Below, piece by piece: positions 1-8,188 of a stretch of DNA of 38,366 bases. A program made the position numbers and the translations under genes. The notes beneath the pieces are model-generated. The model searched no databases, was not told where the DNA came from, and was given only the letters and a program-made list of their open reading frames with translations. The stretch is from Xenophilus azovorans DSM 13620 (GTDB lineage Bacteria > Pseudomonadota > Gammaproteobacteria > Burkholderiales > Burkholderiaceae_C), in NCBI RefSeq assembly GCF_000745855.1, contig NZ_JQKD01000045.1, positions 1 to 38,366 of the forward strand, written 5' to 3'. The number at the start of each line of letters is the position of its first letter. The first letter of the stretch is position 1.

Positions 1-339
1 ATCGGCCTGGGCGTGCCCATCCAGCGCGTGCTGACCGACAACGGCATGGCGTTTCGCTCGGGCCTGTTCAGCCAGGCTTGCCTGGAGATGGGCATCACCC
101 AGAAGTTCACCCGGGCCTACCGACCCCAGACCAATGGCAAGGCCGAGCGCTTCATCCAGTCCGCCCTGCGCGAGTGGGCCTACGGCCACGCCTACGCCAA
201 CTCAGACCAGCGCCGTGCGGCCTTGTCCTTGTGGAATCACTTCTACAACTGGCACCGCCCCCACCACGGTATCAACTTGGCTGCTCCAATCACCCGTCTA
301 TCGATTCCTCGAAAGAACCTGTTGACACTTCACAGCTAG
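1..339 (+). CDS. IS481-type transposase, C-terminal part (cut by window edge)
   Basis: The reading frame is open from base 1 and gives about 112 residues of a DDE/integrase-core transposase. Visible landmarks are LTDNGMAF (second catalytic Asp), the segment YRPQTNGKAERF with the catalytic Glu, and the typical family end HRPHHGIN ... LLTLHS followed by TAG. The start and the first catalytic Asp lie outside the window. The enzyme would cut and join DNA at the ends of its own insertion sequence. The stop codon is followed at once, in the same frame, by an unrelated HTH remnant, so the element's right end must lie very near base 339. I see no clear terminal inverted repeat, and the left end is not available. 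IS3-group integrases share the fold; the C-terminal wording favours IS481. Confidence 0.85.
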   Translation: MGLGVPIQRVLTDNGMAFRSGLFSQACLEMGITQKFTRAYRPQTNGKAERFIQSALREWAYGHAYANSDQRRAALSLWNHFYNWHRPHHGINLAAPITRLSIPRKNLLTLHS

Positions 340-432
340 GTGCGGCAGAGGTCCGGGCTGATGCAGGCCGACTTTGCAGAGCGCATCGGTATGCCTGTGG
401 CGACGCTGCGCGACTGGGAGCGGGGCCGATGT
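340..432 (+). pseudogene. Remnant of an XRE-family HTH regulator (HigA-like antitoxin type)
   Basis: Directly after the transposase stop the same frame reads VRQRSGLMQADFAERIG, then MPVATLRDWERGR. This is the classic helix-turn-helix of XRE/HigA-type antitoxins (S-Q-x-x-F-A-x-x-I-G ... T-L-R-x-W-E-x-G-R). After residue 31 the similarity stops. The frame runs on without recognisable sequence to a TGA at 508-510, already inside the 3' end of the opposite-strand deacetylase gene. No start region, no C-terminal domain and no partner toxin are present, so I read it as a fragment left by insertion and deletion. Recognition rests on motif memory only. Confidence 0.6.
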
Positions 433-464
433 CGTGGCCTTTGCACGAAACTCAGATCGTTGCC

Positions 465-1574
465 TCAAAGACCAAAGGCCTCGGCCATTTCATCGATCAG
501 CTCTCTTTGAAGGCGTTCGAAGCGATAAGAGGGTTGCTTTTCAGCGAAGCTGGGCATGAACGGGTCAGGCACGCCTGTCCGATGGCCAGAGAGCGCTTCG
601 AGCGTCGCGAGGCCGCAGAATGGCACGCATACCTGCGAATAGCCGCCCTCATGCACCATGGCCAGCCGCCCTTTGCACAGGGCCGAAGCGAGTTCCCGGA
701 CTTGCAGGGTCATCTGCCGGAATGACTCCGGATAGAGTTGCATGCGGGCCAGTGGATCCATGCAGTTCGCATCAAGTCCGCTGGCGACCACGATGAGTTC
801 CGGCTGAAAGCGCTCGACGGCGGGAAACACCAGCCGCTCGAGGGCGTACAGGTAGGCCGCATGGCCGCCGCCCGCCAGCAGAGGGACGTTGAGGTTGTGA
901 TCGAGACCCTGATTCTCGCCACGCTCGGCGAAGGCGCCCGAGCCTGGCGGATAGCAGTTTTCCTGGTGCAGCGACACGGTGAGCACGTCGTTGCGGGCGT
1001 AGAAGATCTGCTGCGTTCCGTTGCCGTGGTGCACGTCCCAGTCGATCACTGCGACCTTGCCGAGACCGTGGCGCTCCTTCATGGCTTCGATCCCGATGGC
1101 GATGTTGTTCAGCAGGCTGAATCCCATGCCGGTATCGCGCGATGCATGGTGCCCGCATGGCCTGGTAAGCGCATAGGCATTGTCGAAGTTCCCGGAAACG
1201 ACCGAATCCATTGCCGTAGTGGCCAGTCCGGCCGAGAGCGCGGCGATCTCGTAGCCGCCCGGCCCGTATGGCGCGAGCGGGCCCAATTCGCCGCCGCCCG
1301 CGTCGCTGCCGGCCTTGAAGCGCGCGAGGTAGCTCCTGGAATGGACCCGGGACAGGTCTTCTTCGTCAGCCGCTTGTGCGCTCGTGACGGTCAGGCGACT
1401 TGTCAAGCCGGAGACGTCCATCAGTGCCTTGATGCGTCGCTTGGATTCGGGCGAATCGATGAAGCCCTCGACAGCCGACGGCTGGACCCACCCGCCGGCA
1501 CGCATGGTCGATACGTAGTTGTGGGCCGGCTCGTGCCAGAGCGTGCGTTCGTCGTGAAAGAAGGCGGTGCTCAT
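465..1574 (-). CDS. Class II histone deacetylase-like amidohydrolase (HDAH type)
   Basis: A 369-residue zinc deacetylase of the arginase/deacetylase fold. Bacterial members remove acetyl or other acyl groups from amines, for example acetylpolyamine-like compounds; the natural substrate is usually unknown. The catalytic set is complete: RPCGHHA places the His pair at 142-143, IDWDVHHGNGTQ gives zinc ligands D180 and H182, GLDANCMDP gives D268, and EGGY gives the catalytic Tyr 312. These numbers and the total length match, from memory, the Alcaligenaceae enzyme HDAH. The usual RPPGHHA is RPCGHHA here. It is the third gene of a minus-strand operon, 9 nt after the MFS stop. The start ATG follows a GAGGG ribosome site. 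Its 3' end runs into the XRE remnant. A frameshifted copy of its middle part lies at 6569-6728. Confidence 0.92.
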   Translation of the reverse strand: MSTAFFHDERTLWHEPAHNYVSTMRAGGWVQPSAVEGFIDSPESKRRIKALMDVSGLTSRLTVTSAQAADEEDLSRVHSRSYLARFKAGSDAGGGELGPLAPYGPGGYEIAALSAGLATTAMDSVVSGNFDNAYALTRPCGHHASRDTGMGFSLLNNIAIGIEAMKERHGLGKVAVIDWDVHHGNGTQQIFYARNDVLTVSLHQENCYPPGSGAFAERGENQGLDHNLNVPLLAGGGHAAYLYALERLVFPAVERFQPELIVVASGLDANCMDPLARMQLYPESFRQMTLQVRELASALCKGRLAMVHEGGYSQVCVPFCGLATLEALSGHRTGVPDPFMPSFAEKQPSYRFERLQRELIDEMAEAFGL

Positions 1575-1583
1575 CCGACGCCC

Positions 1584-2918
1584 TCAATCTGACGCCGATG
1601 AACTGCGGTGCTGCGCGGGAACCATCAACAGCAGGACGATGCCGCTCGCAGCCACCACCATTGCGCAGGCGAACATGCCGTAGCTCAGCCTGCCGGTGGT
1701 GGTGGCAAGGGCGCCCACGCCGGCCGGCGCGAGTATCCCGGAGAGGTTGCCTACGCTGCTGATGATGGCGATCCCCGCGGCGGCCGTCTGGCGCGACAGG
1801 TGGCCGGTGGCGGCCGCCCAGAACACCGGCAGGCCTGCAACGTTGCCACCCACGGCCAGAGAGAGGAACAGCATTGAAAAGGCGAGTGGCATGGCAGGCG
1901 TCTGCGCCAACGCGAGACAAGCTGCACCGGCCATCACGGCCACCGCGAAGTGCCAGCGCCGCTCGCCGCGGCGGTCGGACCGCCTGCCGTAGAAGATCAT
2001 GCCGAGGCCGCCGGCCACGTACGGCAGCGTCGAGAGCAGCCCGATGTGTACCGTGTTCGAGATCCCCATACCCTTGATCAGGCTCGGAGTCCACAGGCTG
2101 GTGACGTTCGCGCCGGACAGCACCATCATGTACGTCAGAGAGAACAGCCAGACCTTCAGGTCCCTGAAGGCAGCCCACACCGACGGCGCTGCCCGGTCTT
2201 CACCGGCTTCGTCGCGTGCCAGCACGTCGGCCACCGTGCGCTTCTCACGTTGAGACAGCCAGCGTGCGGACTTCACATCGTCGTCGAGATAGAAGTAGGT
2301 GAAGACACCTATGATCGACGACGGCAATCCCTCGATCAAGAACAGCCATTGCCATCCATCGAGCCCGCCGACTCCTCCCATGTTGTGCAGGATCCAGCCC
2401 GAGACGGGGCCGGTGATGATGCCGCCGACAGAGGTCGCAGCCATGAACAGGCCGATCACCTTGGCGCGGCGCGCCTTCGGGAACCAGAAAGTCAGGTACA
2501 GCAGGATGCCCGGCAGCAGGCCGGCTTCGAAGGCACCGAGCAGGAAGCGCACCACGTAGAACTGCATGGGCGTCTGTACGAACATCGTGCTGGCCGACAC
2601 AATGCCCCAGCAGAACATGATCCGCAGGATGGTCTTGCGCGCTCCGATGCGCTGCAGGATCAGGTTGCTCGGCACCTCGAAGAAAAAGTAGCCGATGAAG
2701 AAGATGCCGGCGCCCAGCCCGTACACGGCGTCGCTGAATCCCAGCGCATGCTTCATCTGCAATTGCGCAAAGCCGATGTTGATGCGATCGACGAAGTTCA
2801 GCACGAGGCACAGGAACAGGATCGGGATGATGCGCCGCGTGATCTTGCCGAAAACGCTTTCCTCGTCTTCATCCCCGGCCGCCATGGTCAGCCCATCGGC
2901 TGGCAATGTGCTTTGCAT
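1584..2918 (-). CDS. MFS transporter, anion:cation symporter (ACS) family
   Basis: A 444-residue major facilitator with about 12 hydrophobic segments and a central loop around residues 195-235. The N-terminal half is typical of the ACS branch (tartrate, phthalate, hexuronate and similar organic anions): NFVDRINIGFAQLQM in helix 1, then GYFFFEVPSNL, and RFLLGAFEAGLLPG before TFWFPKARRAKV. It probably imports an organic anion in symport with protons. The start ATG lies 3 nt after the stop of the preceding small gene and has a strong AAGGAGGG Shine-Dalgarno inside that gene's end, so the two are translationally linked. Co-transcription with a deacetylase suggests that the transported compound, or a derivative, carries an N-acyl group. 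The substrate is inference only. Confidence 0.9.
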   Translation of the reverse strand: MQSTLPADGLTMAAGDEDEESVFGKITRRIIPILFLCLVLNFVDRINIGFAQLQMKHALGFSDAVYGLGAGIFFIGYFFFEVPSNLILQRIGARKTILRIMFCWGIVSASTMFVQTPMQFYVVRFLLGAFEAGLLPGILLYLTFWFPKARRAKVIGLFMAATSVGGIITGPVSGWILHNMGGVGGLDGWQWLFLIEGLPSSIIGVFTYFYLDDDVKSARWLSQREKRTVADVLARDEAGEDRAAPSVWAAFRDLKVWLFSLTYMMVLSGANVTSLWTPSLIKGMGISNTVHIGLLSTLPYVAGGLGMIFYGRRSDRRGERRWHFAVAVMAGAACLALAQTPAMPLAFSMLFLSLAVGGNVAGLPVFWAAATGHLSRQTAAAGIAIISSVGNLSGILAPAGVGALATTTGRLSYGMFACAMVVAASGIVLLLMVPAQHRSSSASD

Positions 2919-2921
2919 GCT

Positions 2922-3281
2922 TCAGCCCTCCTTGTCGGCCAGCGCCACCATGGCGCTGAGCACTTCACTCGCAGAGGAACAGCGGCCCACGGTGTTGGCT
3001 TGTTCGAAATATCGGTACCAGCCCGAAGCTTCGACACCGGCCATGAAGGCGCGAACAGCCTCGGCGCTGTCGGCCTGCCACACGGCCCAGAAGTCGTGAG
3101 CGATGCTCTGCGGCGCATGCCGGTCAACCAGGCCCCATGCGATCACGCGAACGCCGCTGGGGTGTCCCCCGGCGCTCGCCAGCCTGATCTGGTCCGCATA
3201 GTCCTGGCGTGCCCGTGGCGTCAGCTCATGCCACGTGTGCTTGAATGTCCAATGTTCGATGAAGATGTGTTTGTCGGCCAT
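2922..3281 (-). CDS. Small conserved protein, possible dimeric alpha/beta-barrel fold
   Basis: A 119-residue soluble protein starting MADKHIFIEHWTFKHTW. Phrases such as HDFWAVWQADSAEAV and FMAGVEASGWYRYFEQAN resemble small dimeric alpha/beta-barrel proteins of the muconolactone-isomerase or ABM kind, but I do not recognise the family with certainty. The start was chosen as the first ATG giving a compact protein; GAAGGCG lies upstream as a weak ribosome site, and upstream extensions of the frame look non-coding. It is the first gene of the operon with the MFS transporter and the deacetylase. It may handle or isomerise an intermediate of the same pathway, or be structural; neither can be decided here. 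Confidence 0.75.
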   Translation of the reverse strand: MADKHIFIEHWTFKHTWHELTPRARQDYADQIRLASAGGHPSGVRVIAWGLVDRHAPQSIAHDFWAVWQADSAEAVRAFMAGVEASGWYRYFEQANTVGRCSSASEVLSAMVALADKEG

Positions 3282-3735
3282 GAAATCGCCTTCGATGGAG
3301 GCTGTGGATGCGGTGCAGCGGAAGATAGGCAGCTCTCTGCACGCCGAGTTGACCGACGGTGCACCCCGCATTGACCGTGGAGTCCGCGAGCGCCGAGCGG
3401 CCGACCCATGCACCCTCGATCAACCCCTGATGCGTGAACAGTCAATGTCACGAGGCAGGCGCTCTGACAATCCGCCGATGCATTCACCAGCCGGTATCCG
3501 GTTCTCTGACCTGATTGCCCCCCCGCGCGCATCGGCGGCGCCCGCGATCGACCGTGCGGCCGATGGCGCGAAGCGTTTGTCTCCGGCCTGCTTGTGTACG
3601 GCGTCGCGCGAGAACTTCCTTTCGCGCGTCGTGGAATCCGATCGGCATCGCATTGCCCCGGATGGCGACTGGCGCCGCCCACGCCGCCTCACGCGCCCGC
3701 TGGACTGGACTTGTGCTGCAGACGCATGGCATGCG
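3282..3735. other. Divergent intergenic region, no gene recognised
   Basis: These 454 bases separate the minus-strand operon from the amidohydrolase. The amidohydrolase frame is open across the whole stretch, but the translation has no recognisable domain and looks like GC-biased filler. Near 3348-3376 there are two copies of TTGACCG and a GGTGCACC palindrome, which could be -35 and operator elements for the divergent promoters. I see no clear -10 box. Part of this stretch may encode the true N-terminus of the amidohydrolase. Confidence 0.4.
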
Positions 3736-5460
3736 ATGAGCAAGCAGGCGGATGATGCCGCGCTGTCCGACGGGGCTCCTGCCGCCGTTGTGTCCCTCGT
3801 GCGCTGGCTGCAGCAGGACGGCGAAGGCATTGCTGCCCCGGCAGATGCTTCTCCCGGTGTCCCGCCGTCGCCCTCGCGTCACGCTGCAGCCTGCGAATCG
3901 TCCGAAGACGATGAGATCCTGTTGCGCGGGGGTCGCATCTTCACCAACGATCCGGATCAGCCATGGTGCGATGCGCTGCTGGTGCGGGGACGGCGGATCG
4001 TTGCGGCCGGAACCGGAGAAGCACTGGCCATGCAGGTGCGCCCCGGTGCGCGCGTGGTGGAACTGGCCGGCCGTACGGTGATACCGGGCTTCAACGACGC
4101 ACACATGCACCACACGCCCGACCCCACGGGTGTGCGGCTGCCCATCGACCATTCGTTGAGTTGGGACGAGGCGCACGCGCGCATCGCAGAGGCCTGCGCT
4201 GCTGCGCCGCCGGGCACCTGGATCTTCGGAACGATGAGCGAGGCCGTCACCAACGCGCGCGACGCAACGCGTACCGTGCTCGACAGGATCGCCCCGAAAC
4301 ACCCAGTCATCCTGCTGGGTATCACGAACCACACGAACGTGGTCAATACCGAGGCCATGCGCCGACTCGGCATCGACGACCGTGCGCCGGATCCGGTCGG
4401 CGGCTGGTTCGAGCGCGTGCCGCCGTACGGACGCCTGAACGGGCGCATCCACGAATACGCCCAGTGGGCGCCGCAGCGTTGCTTCGCATCGATGGCCAGC
4501 GTGGAGGAGGGTGCCGCAAGCCTGCGCACGCTCGGCGCCGAGTGCCTTCGCCTAGGTATCACCACGCTGCAGAACATGTCATGGACGCCAGTACGGCGCT
4601 ATGTACAGATGCTCGATGCGGCCGCATTGCCGATCCGTGTCCGCGTCATTCGCTTCCCGCCTTCGGGGCCGGCCGGCCGCCTGGTGCACGAGGACATCGA
4701 TGTCGGTGCGCCCGCGAGCCCGCTGGTGACGGTGGAAGGCACGAAGTGGATCCTCGACGGTACCTGGGTCGAGCGCGGCGCGGCGCTCGGGCGTGGTTAT
4801 GCGGATGCGCCTTGGCAGACAGGCCGTGAGAACTTCTCCCGGGCCGAGATCATGCAGATGCTCGCCGAAAGCTTGCGCTCGGGCGAGCACTTGCTCCTGC
4901 ATGCCATCGGCACCGCGACCATCGAGAGCGTACTGTGCTGCCTCGAGGCCTTCGAGCCGCCGGTCGACTGGAAGCAGAGCGGCTTTCGCCTGGAGCATGG
5001 AGACGGGTTCACCGACGTGCAGATGCCCCGGGCGCGGAGGCTGGGCGTGCTGGTGGTGCAGAACCCCTCCCACTTCGTGCTGGCCGGACAGTATGCGAGC
5101 CGTTTCGGCACGGGCACGCGCTACGCGTCTTTCGGTTCACTGTTTGCGAACGGGATGGACGTGGCCATCGGATCGGACGGACCCCTCAACCCCTTCCTCG
5201 GCATTTGGGCCGCGACCACGCATCCGGCGAACCCGGAGGAAGCCGTCGATCGCGAGACCGCCGTGGCGGCCTACACCTGGGGCAGCGCCGTGGCCGAAGG
5301 CCTGCAGGCGGAAAAGGGCCGGCTTGCGCCCGGCTACCTTGCCGATCTGGCCGTGCTCTCGGCCGACATCTTCAGCGTTCCCGCCGAACGTCTCCCTGGC
5401 ATCGAGAGCCAACTGACCATGGTCGACGGCCGGATTGCCTACGAGTCGCCGGTGCGTTGA
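3736..5460 (+). CDS. Amidohydrolase family protein, YtcJ type
   Basis: A metal-dependent amidohydrolase of the YtcJ/imidazolonepropionase-like superfamily, acting on amide, formamide or similar C-N bonds. The conserved core begins at about base 3907 with EILLRGGRIFTNDP, the standard N-terminal beta-sandwich entry. It continues with RTVIPGFNDAHMHH, which carries the HxH metal motif. Late markers are VAIGSDGPLNP and KGRLAPGYLADLAVLSAD near the C-terminus. From this core to the stop is about 518 residues, close to the usual family length. The start is uncertain: ATG 3736 gives 574 residues, but its first 57 residues are unlike the family, and a downstream GTG is possible. It diverges from the deacetylase operon and converges on the AraC gene, 14 nt away. 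Together they suggest stepwise hydrolysis of an acylated nitrogen compound. Confidence 0.85.
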   Translation: MSKQADDAALSDGAPAAVVSLVRWLQQDGEGIAAPADASPGVPPSPSRHAAACESSEDDEILLRGGRIFTNDPDQPWCDALLVRGRRIVAAGTGEALAMQVRPGARVVELAGRTVIPGFNDAHMHHTPDPTGVRLPIDHSLSWDEAHARIAEACAAAPPGTWIFGTMSEAVTNARDATRTVLDRIAPKHPVILLGITNHTNVVNTEAMRRLGIDDRAPDPVGGWFERVPPYGRLNGRIHEYAQWAPQRCFASMASVEEGAASLRTLGAECLRLGITTLQNMSWTPVRRYVQMLDAAALPIRVRVIRFPPSGPAGRLVHEDIDVGAPASPLVTVEGTKWILDGTWVERGAALGRGYADAPWQTGRENFSRAEIMQMLAESLRSGEHLLLHAIGTATIESVLCCLEAFEPPVDWKQSGFRLEHGDGFTDVQMPRARRLGVLVVQNPSHFVLAGQYASRFGTGTRYASFGSLFANGMDVAIGSDGPLNPFLGIWAATTHPANPEEAVDRETAVAAYTWGSAVAEGLQAEKGRLAPGYLADLAVLSADIFSVPAERLPGIESQLTMVDGRIAYESPVR

Positions 5461-5474
5461 AGTCAGGCCGCCAC

Positions 5475-6434
5475 TCACGGCTGCGCGCTGAAGTGCTGCC
5501 GGTACCGTGCCGGCGGCATGCCATAGCGAGCCTTGAAGGCACGTATGAAATGCGCATCGCTGTTGAAGCCGTGATCGAAAGCGATCGACCCGATCGATCG
5601 GGCCGCATTCTTGGGGGCGAGCAGGGCCTGGCAACTGCGCTCGAGCCGAAGCTGCCAGATCATCTTCTCCGGACTCAGCATCTCGCCCGAGAAGGCCTTG
5701 TAGAGGTAGCGGCGCGAGCAATGGAGTGCCTTGGCGAGTTCGTCCACGGTGAACTCCGGATCGCAGGCTCGTGCGCGAACGAATTTTTCAGCCCGCAGAC
5801 GCAGGCCGGCGAGAGAGTCTTCGGCCCTCGCGGGGACGCGGCGCTCGTCTTCCAGCATCGCGGCGACCAGTCCGAGGGAGGTATCCGCCAACAGGATGGC
5901 TGCTTGCTCTGCGATCCTTCCGATCTGCGCCTCCAGTGTGCGCAGATATCCGCTCAGGACGCTCTTCATGCCGCCTGTCTCCGGCTCGGTGCTCTGCGAG
6001 CTGAGCATGGCCGGCAGTTTCATTCCCGTGAGCCGCGCGCGGGGAATTTGAAGACCGAAGAGCTTCGAGTCGGCCGGCGATTCCCAGGTATAGGGCCGGC
6101 GTTGATCGAGTGCGATCCAGTCGCCGGCGTCGAGGCGTACGGTTTCACCGTCGACCGTCACATCGGCGCAGCCCCTGAGCTGCATCGAGAGCTTGAAGTA
6201 GTCTCCGCCCTTGTCGATTGCATCGCGCGCCAGGCGCGTCACGCGCGAGCGCGAGATTTCCATGCGGATCGCGGCGATGCCGCCCATGTCGTAGACATCG
6301 AGGTGCGCATCGAGACTGTCGCCACCTCCGGTGTCTCGATGCAGCCGGCCGAAATAGGGACTCAAGGATGCTTCCCAATGGCGCCGCCGCTCGAGGCGAG
6401 GCACGTCGGAAGTTCTGAAGGAGTGCGCGCGCAT
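5475..6434 (-). CDS. AraC family transcriptional regulator
   Basis: A 319-residue regulator. Residues about 1-200 form a cupin-like effector domain of the AraC_binding_2 type (SPYFGRL, VTVDGETVRLDAGDW, DQRRPYTWESP). Residues about 215-319 are a double helix-turn-helix: FTVDELAKALHCSRRYLYKAF for the first, and IAFDHGFNSDAHFIRAFKARYGMPPARYR, given here only to mark the second, recognition part. The ATG at 6434 gives a normal family length. The frame stays open upstream to 6992, but that part translates decayed deacetylase sequence and is not part of this protein. It converges on the amidohydrolase and is the obvious candidate to control the amidohydrolase and deacetylase blocks, probably as an activator responding to the substrate. 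That target assignment is inference. Confidence 0.9.
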   Translation of the reverse strand: MRAHSFRTSDVPRLERRRHWEASLSPYFGRLHRDTGGGDSLDAHLDVYDMGGIAAIRMEISRSRVTRLARDAIDKGGDYFKLSMQLRGCADVTVDGETVRLDAGDWIALDQRRPYTWESPADSKLFGLQIPRARLTGMKLPAMLSSQSTEPETGGMKSVLSGYLRTLEAQIGRIAEQAAILLADTSLGLVAAMLEDERRVPARAEDSLAGLRLRAEKFVRARACDPEFTVDELAKALHCSRRYLYKAFSGEMLSPEKMIWQLRLERSCQALLAPKNAARSIGSIAFDHGFNSDAHFIRAFKARYGMPPARYRQHFSAQP

Positions 6435-6994
6435 GTCATCCCTCGAATGCTGAAACAGTATGCGTGCGAGCAAGTTTTGCGCCAATAGGGAAAGCCTTAT
6501 GGACGCCGCTCGGGCGGGCGTTGCCGCGTCGGTGCGGCCGCGCATCGCGGTCGACGGGCCGGTCGCATCCGTTGCCGTGGTGCATGCCCAGTCGATCACC
6601 GCGACCCTGCCGGGACCGTGACGCTTCTTCATGGCTTCGATCGCGACGGCGATGTTGTTCAGCAGGCTGAATCCCATGCCGGTATCGCGCGATGCACGGT
6701 GCCCACATGGCCTGGTAGGCGCATAGGCGATGCCCGTAGCCTGAGGTTGCCGTCCGCAAGAAGCTCGACCCGCAAGCGAGCAGCTGGATCGAATTGCCTC
6801 AAGGTCGCGCTGCAACTGCTGTAGATGGCCTGCCTGCGCTTCGAGAATTGCTTGCCGCGAGGACATGTGGGGGCGCTCGCTTGTGCCATGTGATTTGAAC
6901 GCAGGCGCCATGGCGGCCGCGTGGGCGCCCTGCTTCAATCGAACAGTGTTGACATGCCAAGGCGGTGCATGTCCGAACCGCGAGAAGCACACCC
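6435..6994. other. Relic-bearing intergenic region upstream of acyl-CoA dehydrogenase
   Basis: These 560 bases contain no intact gene. The central part is a decayed copy of deacetylase sequence, listed separately. At about 6731-6867 on the minus strand, a frame starts MSSRQAILEAQAGHLQQLQ and, after one apparent frameshift, continues as RQFDPAARLRVELLADGN. This looks like a small broken gene that I cannot name. A TTGACA hexamer at 6949-6954 could be the -35 box of a promoter for the acyl-CoA dehydrogenase, but no good -10 box lies at the right distance. Confidence 0.55.
6569..6728 (-). pseudogene. Broken duplicate of the histone deacetylase-like gene
   Basis: By hand alignment this stretch matches bases 1018-1178 in the same orientation with about 11 substitutions and one missing base in 161, so roughly 93 percent identity. 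It encodes the region RPCGHRASRDTGMGFSLLNN to VAVIDW, where the first His pair is already altered (GHH to GHR). The missing base shifts the frame inside the zinc-binding segment, giving DWACTTATD instead of DWDVHHGN. Neither end of the gene is present. The two copies form a direct repeat about 5.5 kb apart. Confidence 0.9.
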
Positions 6995-8155
6995 ATGGAT
7001 TTCGAACTCTCTCCTGATCAACTTGACCTGCAGCAACGCGCGCGCACCTTCGTCCATAGAGAAGTCCTCCCGTTCTACCGTGAGTGGCCAGTTGCCAACT
7101 CCGACTACAGCCCCGAACTCAATGCGCACCTGAAGGCCAAGCTGGCCGAGTACGGCCTCGCCAAGCTGATCGTGCCCAAGGAATTCGGCGGGCAGGGCCT
7201 GGGGCCGATGGAGGACGTGATCGTGCTGGCCGAGTTCTCCAAGTCGCCACGCCGCATGCCCGGCGGGCCGTTCGCGCCGTGGCCGGTGCTCTACAAGGCG
7301 CCAGAGAAGATCCGCGAGAAGTACCTCTATCCGGTGCTCGAGGGAAAGACGGGCTGGTCGATGTGCTTCACCGAACCCGAAGCCGGCTCGGACCTCGCAG
7401 GCATCCGCACGACGGCTGTGCGAAAGAGCGACCACTGGGTGCTCAATGGCACGAAGATGTGGCGCACCGGCCATCACTTCGCGTCGTACACGGCGGTCGC
7501 GGCCGTCACCGACCCGAGCAAGGGACCGAAGGGAATTAGCGTCTTCCTGGTCGACAACGATACGCCGGGATTCACAAAATCGCGCGACATCCCCGTGATC
7601 GCGCGGCAGTGGGGCACGGAGCAGGAGGTGCGGCTCGAGAACGTCATCGTGCCCGCCGAGAACCTGCTGGGCGCGGAGGGCGAGGGCTTCTCCATCGCCC
7701 AGCACCAGTTCAACCGCTTCCGTCTTCGGCTGGGCGGCACATCGCTCGGCATGGCCGAGCGCAGCCAGGAGCTCGCCGTCGAGTACGCGCGAGAGCGCAA
7801 GGTGTTCGGCAAGGCGCTCGGCGACAACCAGGCGATCCAGTGGATGCTGACCGACAACCAGTACGACATCGAATCCATCCGCCTCAACACCTACTACGCG
7901 GCATGGATGGTCGCGCGCGGCGGCTACTCGGCCTCGCGGCTGCAGGCGGCCATGGTGAAGGCCTACTGCGTGGATGCGGGCCTGCGCGTGATCGACCGCT
8001 CGATGCAGGTGTTGGGTGGCCGCGGCCTCGCGATCGAGGACTACCCGTTCTTCGACTTCCACAACCTGCTGCGCATGTGCAAGCAGATGGAGGGTTCGAC
8101 CGAGATCATGAAGATCGTGATGGCTCGGGAGATTCTTTCGGGCGAGCTGAACTGA
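6995..8155 (+). CDS. Acyl-CoA dehydrogenase
   Basis: A 386-residue FAD enzyme of the acyl-CoA dehydrogenase family, forming an alpha,beta double bond in an acyl-CoA and passing electrons to ETF. Visible marks are GLAKLIVPKEFGG near residue 50 and MCFTEPEAGSDLAG, the FAD/substrate segment. NGTKMWRTGHHFA, FGKALGDNQAIQWML and the C-terminal QVLGGRGLAIEDYPFF then MEGSTEIMKIVMAREIL follow, where the Glu of MEGS sits where the catalytic base of medium-chain enzymes is found. Length is normal. The ATG at 6995 follows CGAGAAG; upstream codons belong to relic DNA. It converges on the MDR oxidoreductase, with a perfect hairpin between them. With the racemase-like enzyme and the acyl-CoA synthetase it would carry out the first oxidation of a branched or cyclic acyl-CoA; the chain type is inferred. 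Confidence 0.95.
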   Translation: MDFELSPDQLDLQQRARTFVHREVLPFYREWPVANSDYSPELNAHLKAKLAEYGLAKLIVPKEFGGQGLGPMEDVIVLAEFSKSPRRMPGGPFAPWPVLYKAPEKIREKYLYPVLEGKTGWSMCFTEPEAGSDLAGIRTTAVRKSDHWVLNGTKMWRTGHHFASYTAVAAVTDPSKGPKGISVFLVDNDTPGFTKSRDIPVIARQWGTEQEVRLENVIVPAENLLGAEGEGFSIAQHQFNRFRLRLGGTSLGMAERSQELAVEYARERKVFGKALGDNQAIQWMLTDNQYDIESIRLNTYYAAWMVARGGYSASRLQAAMVKAYCVDAGLRVIDRSMQVLGGRGLAIEDYPFFDFHNLLRMCKQMEGSTEIMKIVMAREILSGELN

Positions 8156-8161
8156 GGCAGG

Positions 8162-8188
8162 GGACGGCGGCCCAGGCGGCCGCCGTCC
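8162..8188. terminator. Hairpin between convergent genes, bidirectional terminator candidate
   Basis: Perfect 11-bp inverted repeat: GGACGGCGGCC at 8162-8172 and its complement at 8178-8188, with a 5-nt loop. It fills the gap between the stop of the acyl-CoA dehydrogenase and the stop of the opposite-strand oxidoreductase. There is no T-run on either side, so it may act as a block or mRNA 3' stabiliser rather than a classic intrinsic terminator. Confidence 0.65.

Noticed and set aside
3235-3735. N-terminal extension of the amidohydrolase up to 741 residues
   Set aside because: The extra residues have no family similarity, and the extension overlaps the start of the divergent small gene.
6949-6977. 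TTGACA at 6949 as a full sigma-70 promoter
   Set aside because: The hexamer is perfect, but the bases at the expected -10 distance (TCCGAA) do not fit.
6435-6992. N-terminal extension of the AraC regulator to 505 residues
   Set aside because: The extension is decayed deacetylase sequence with a frameshift, so it is an accidental in-frame join.
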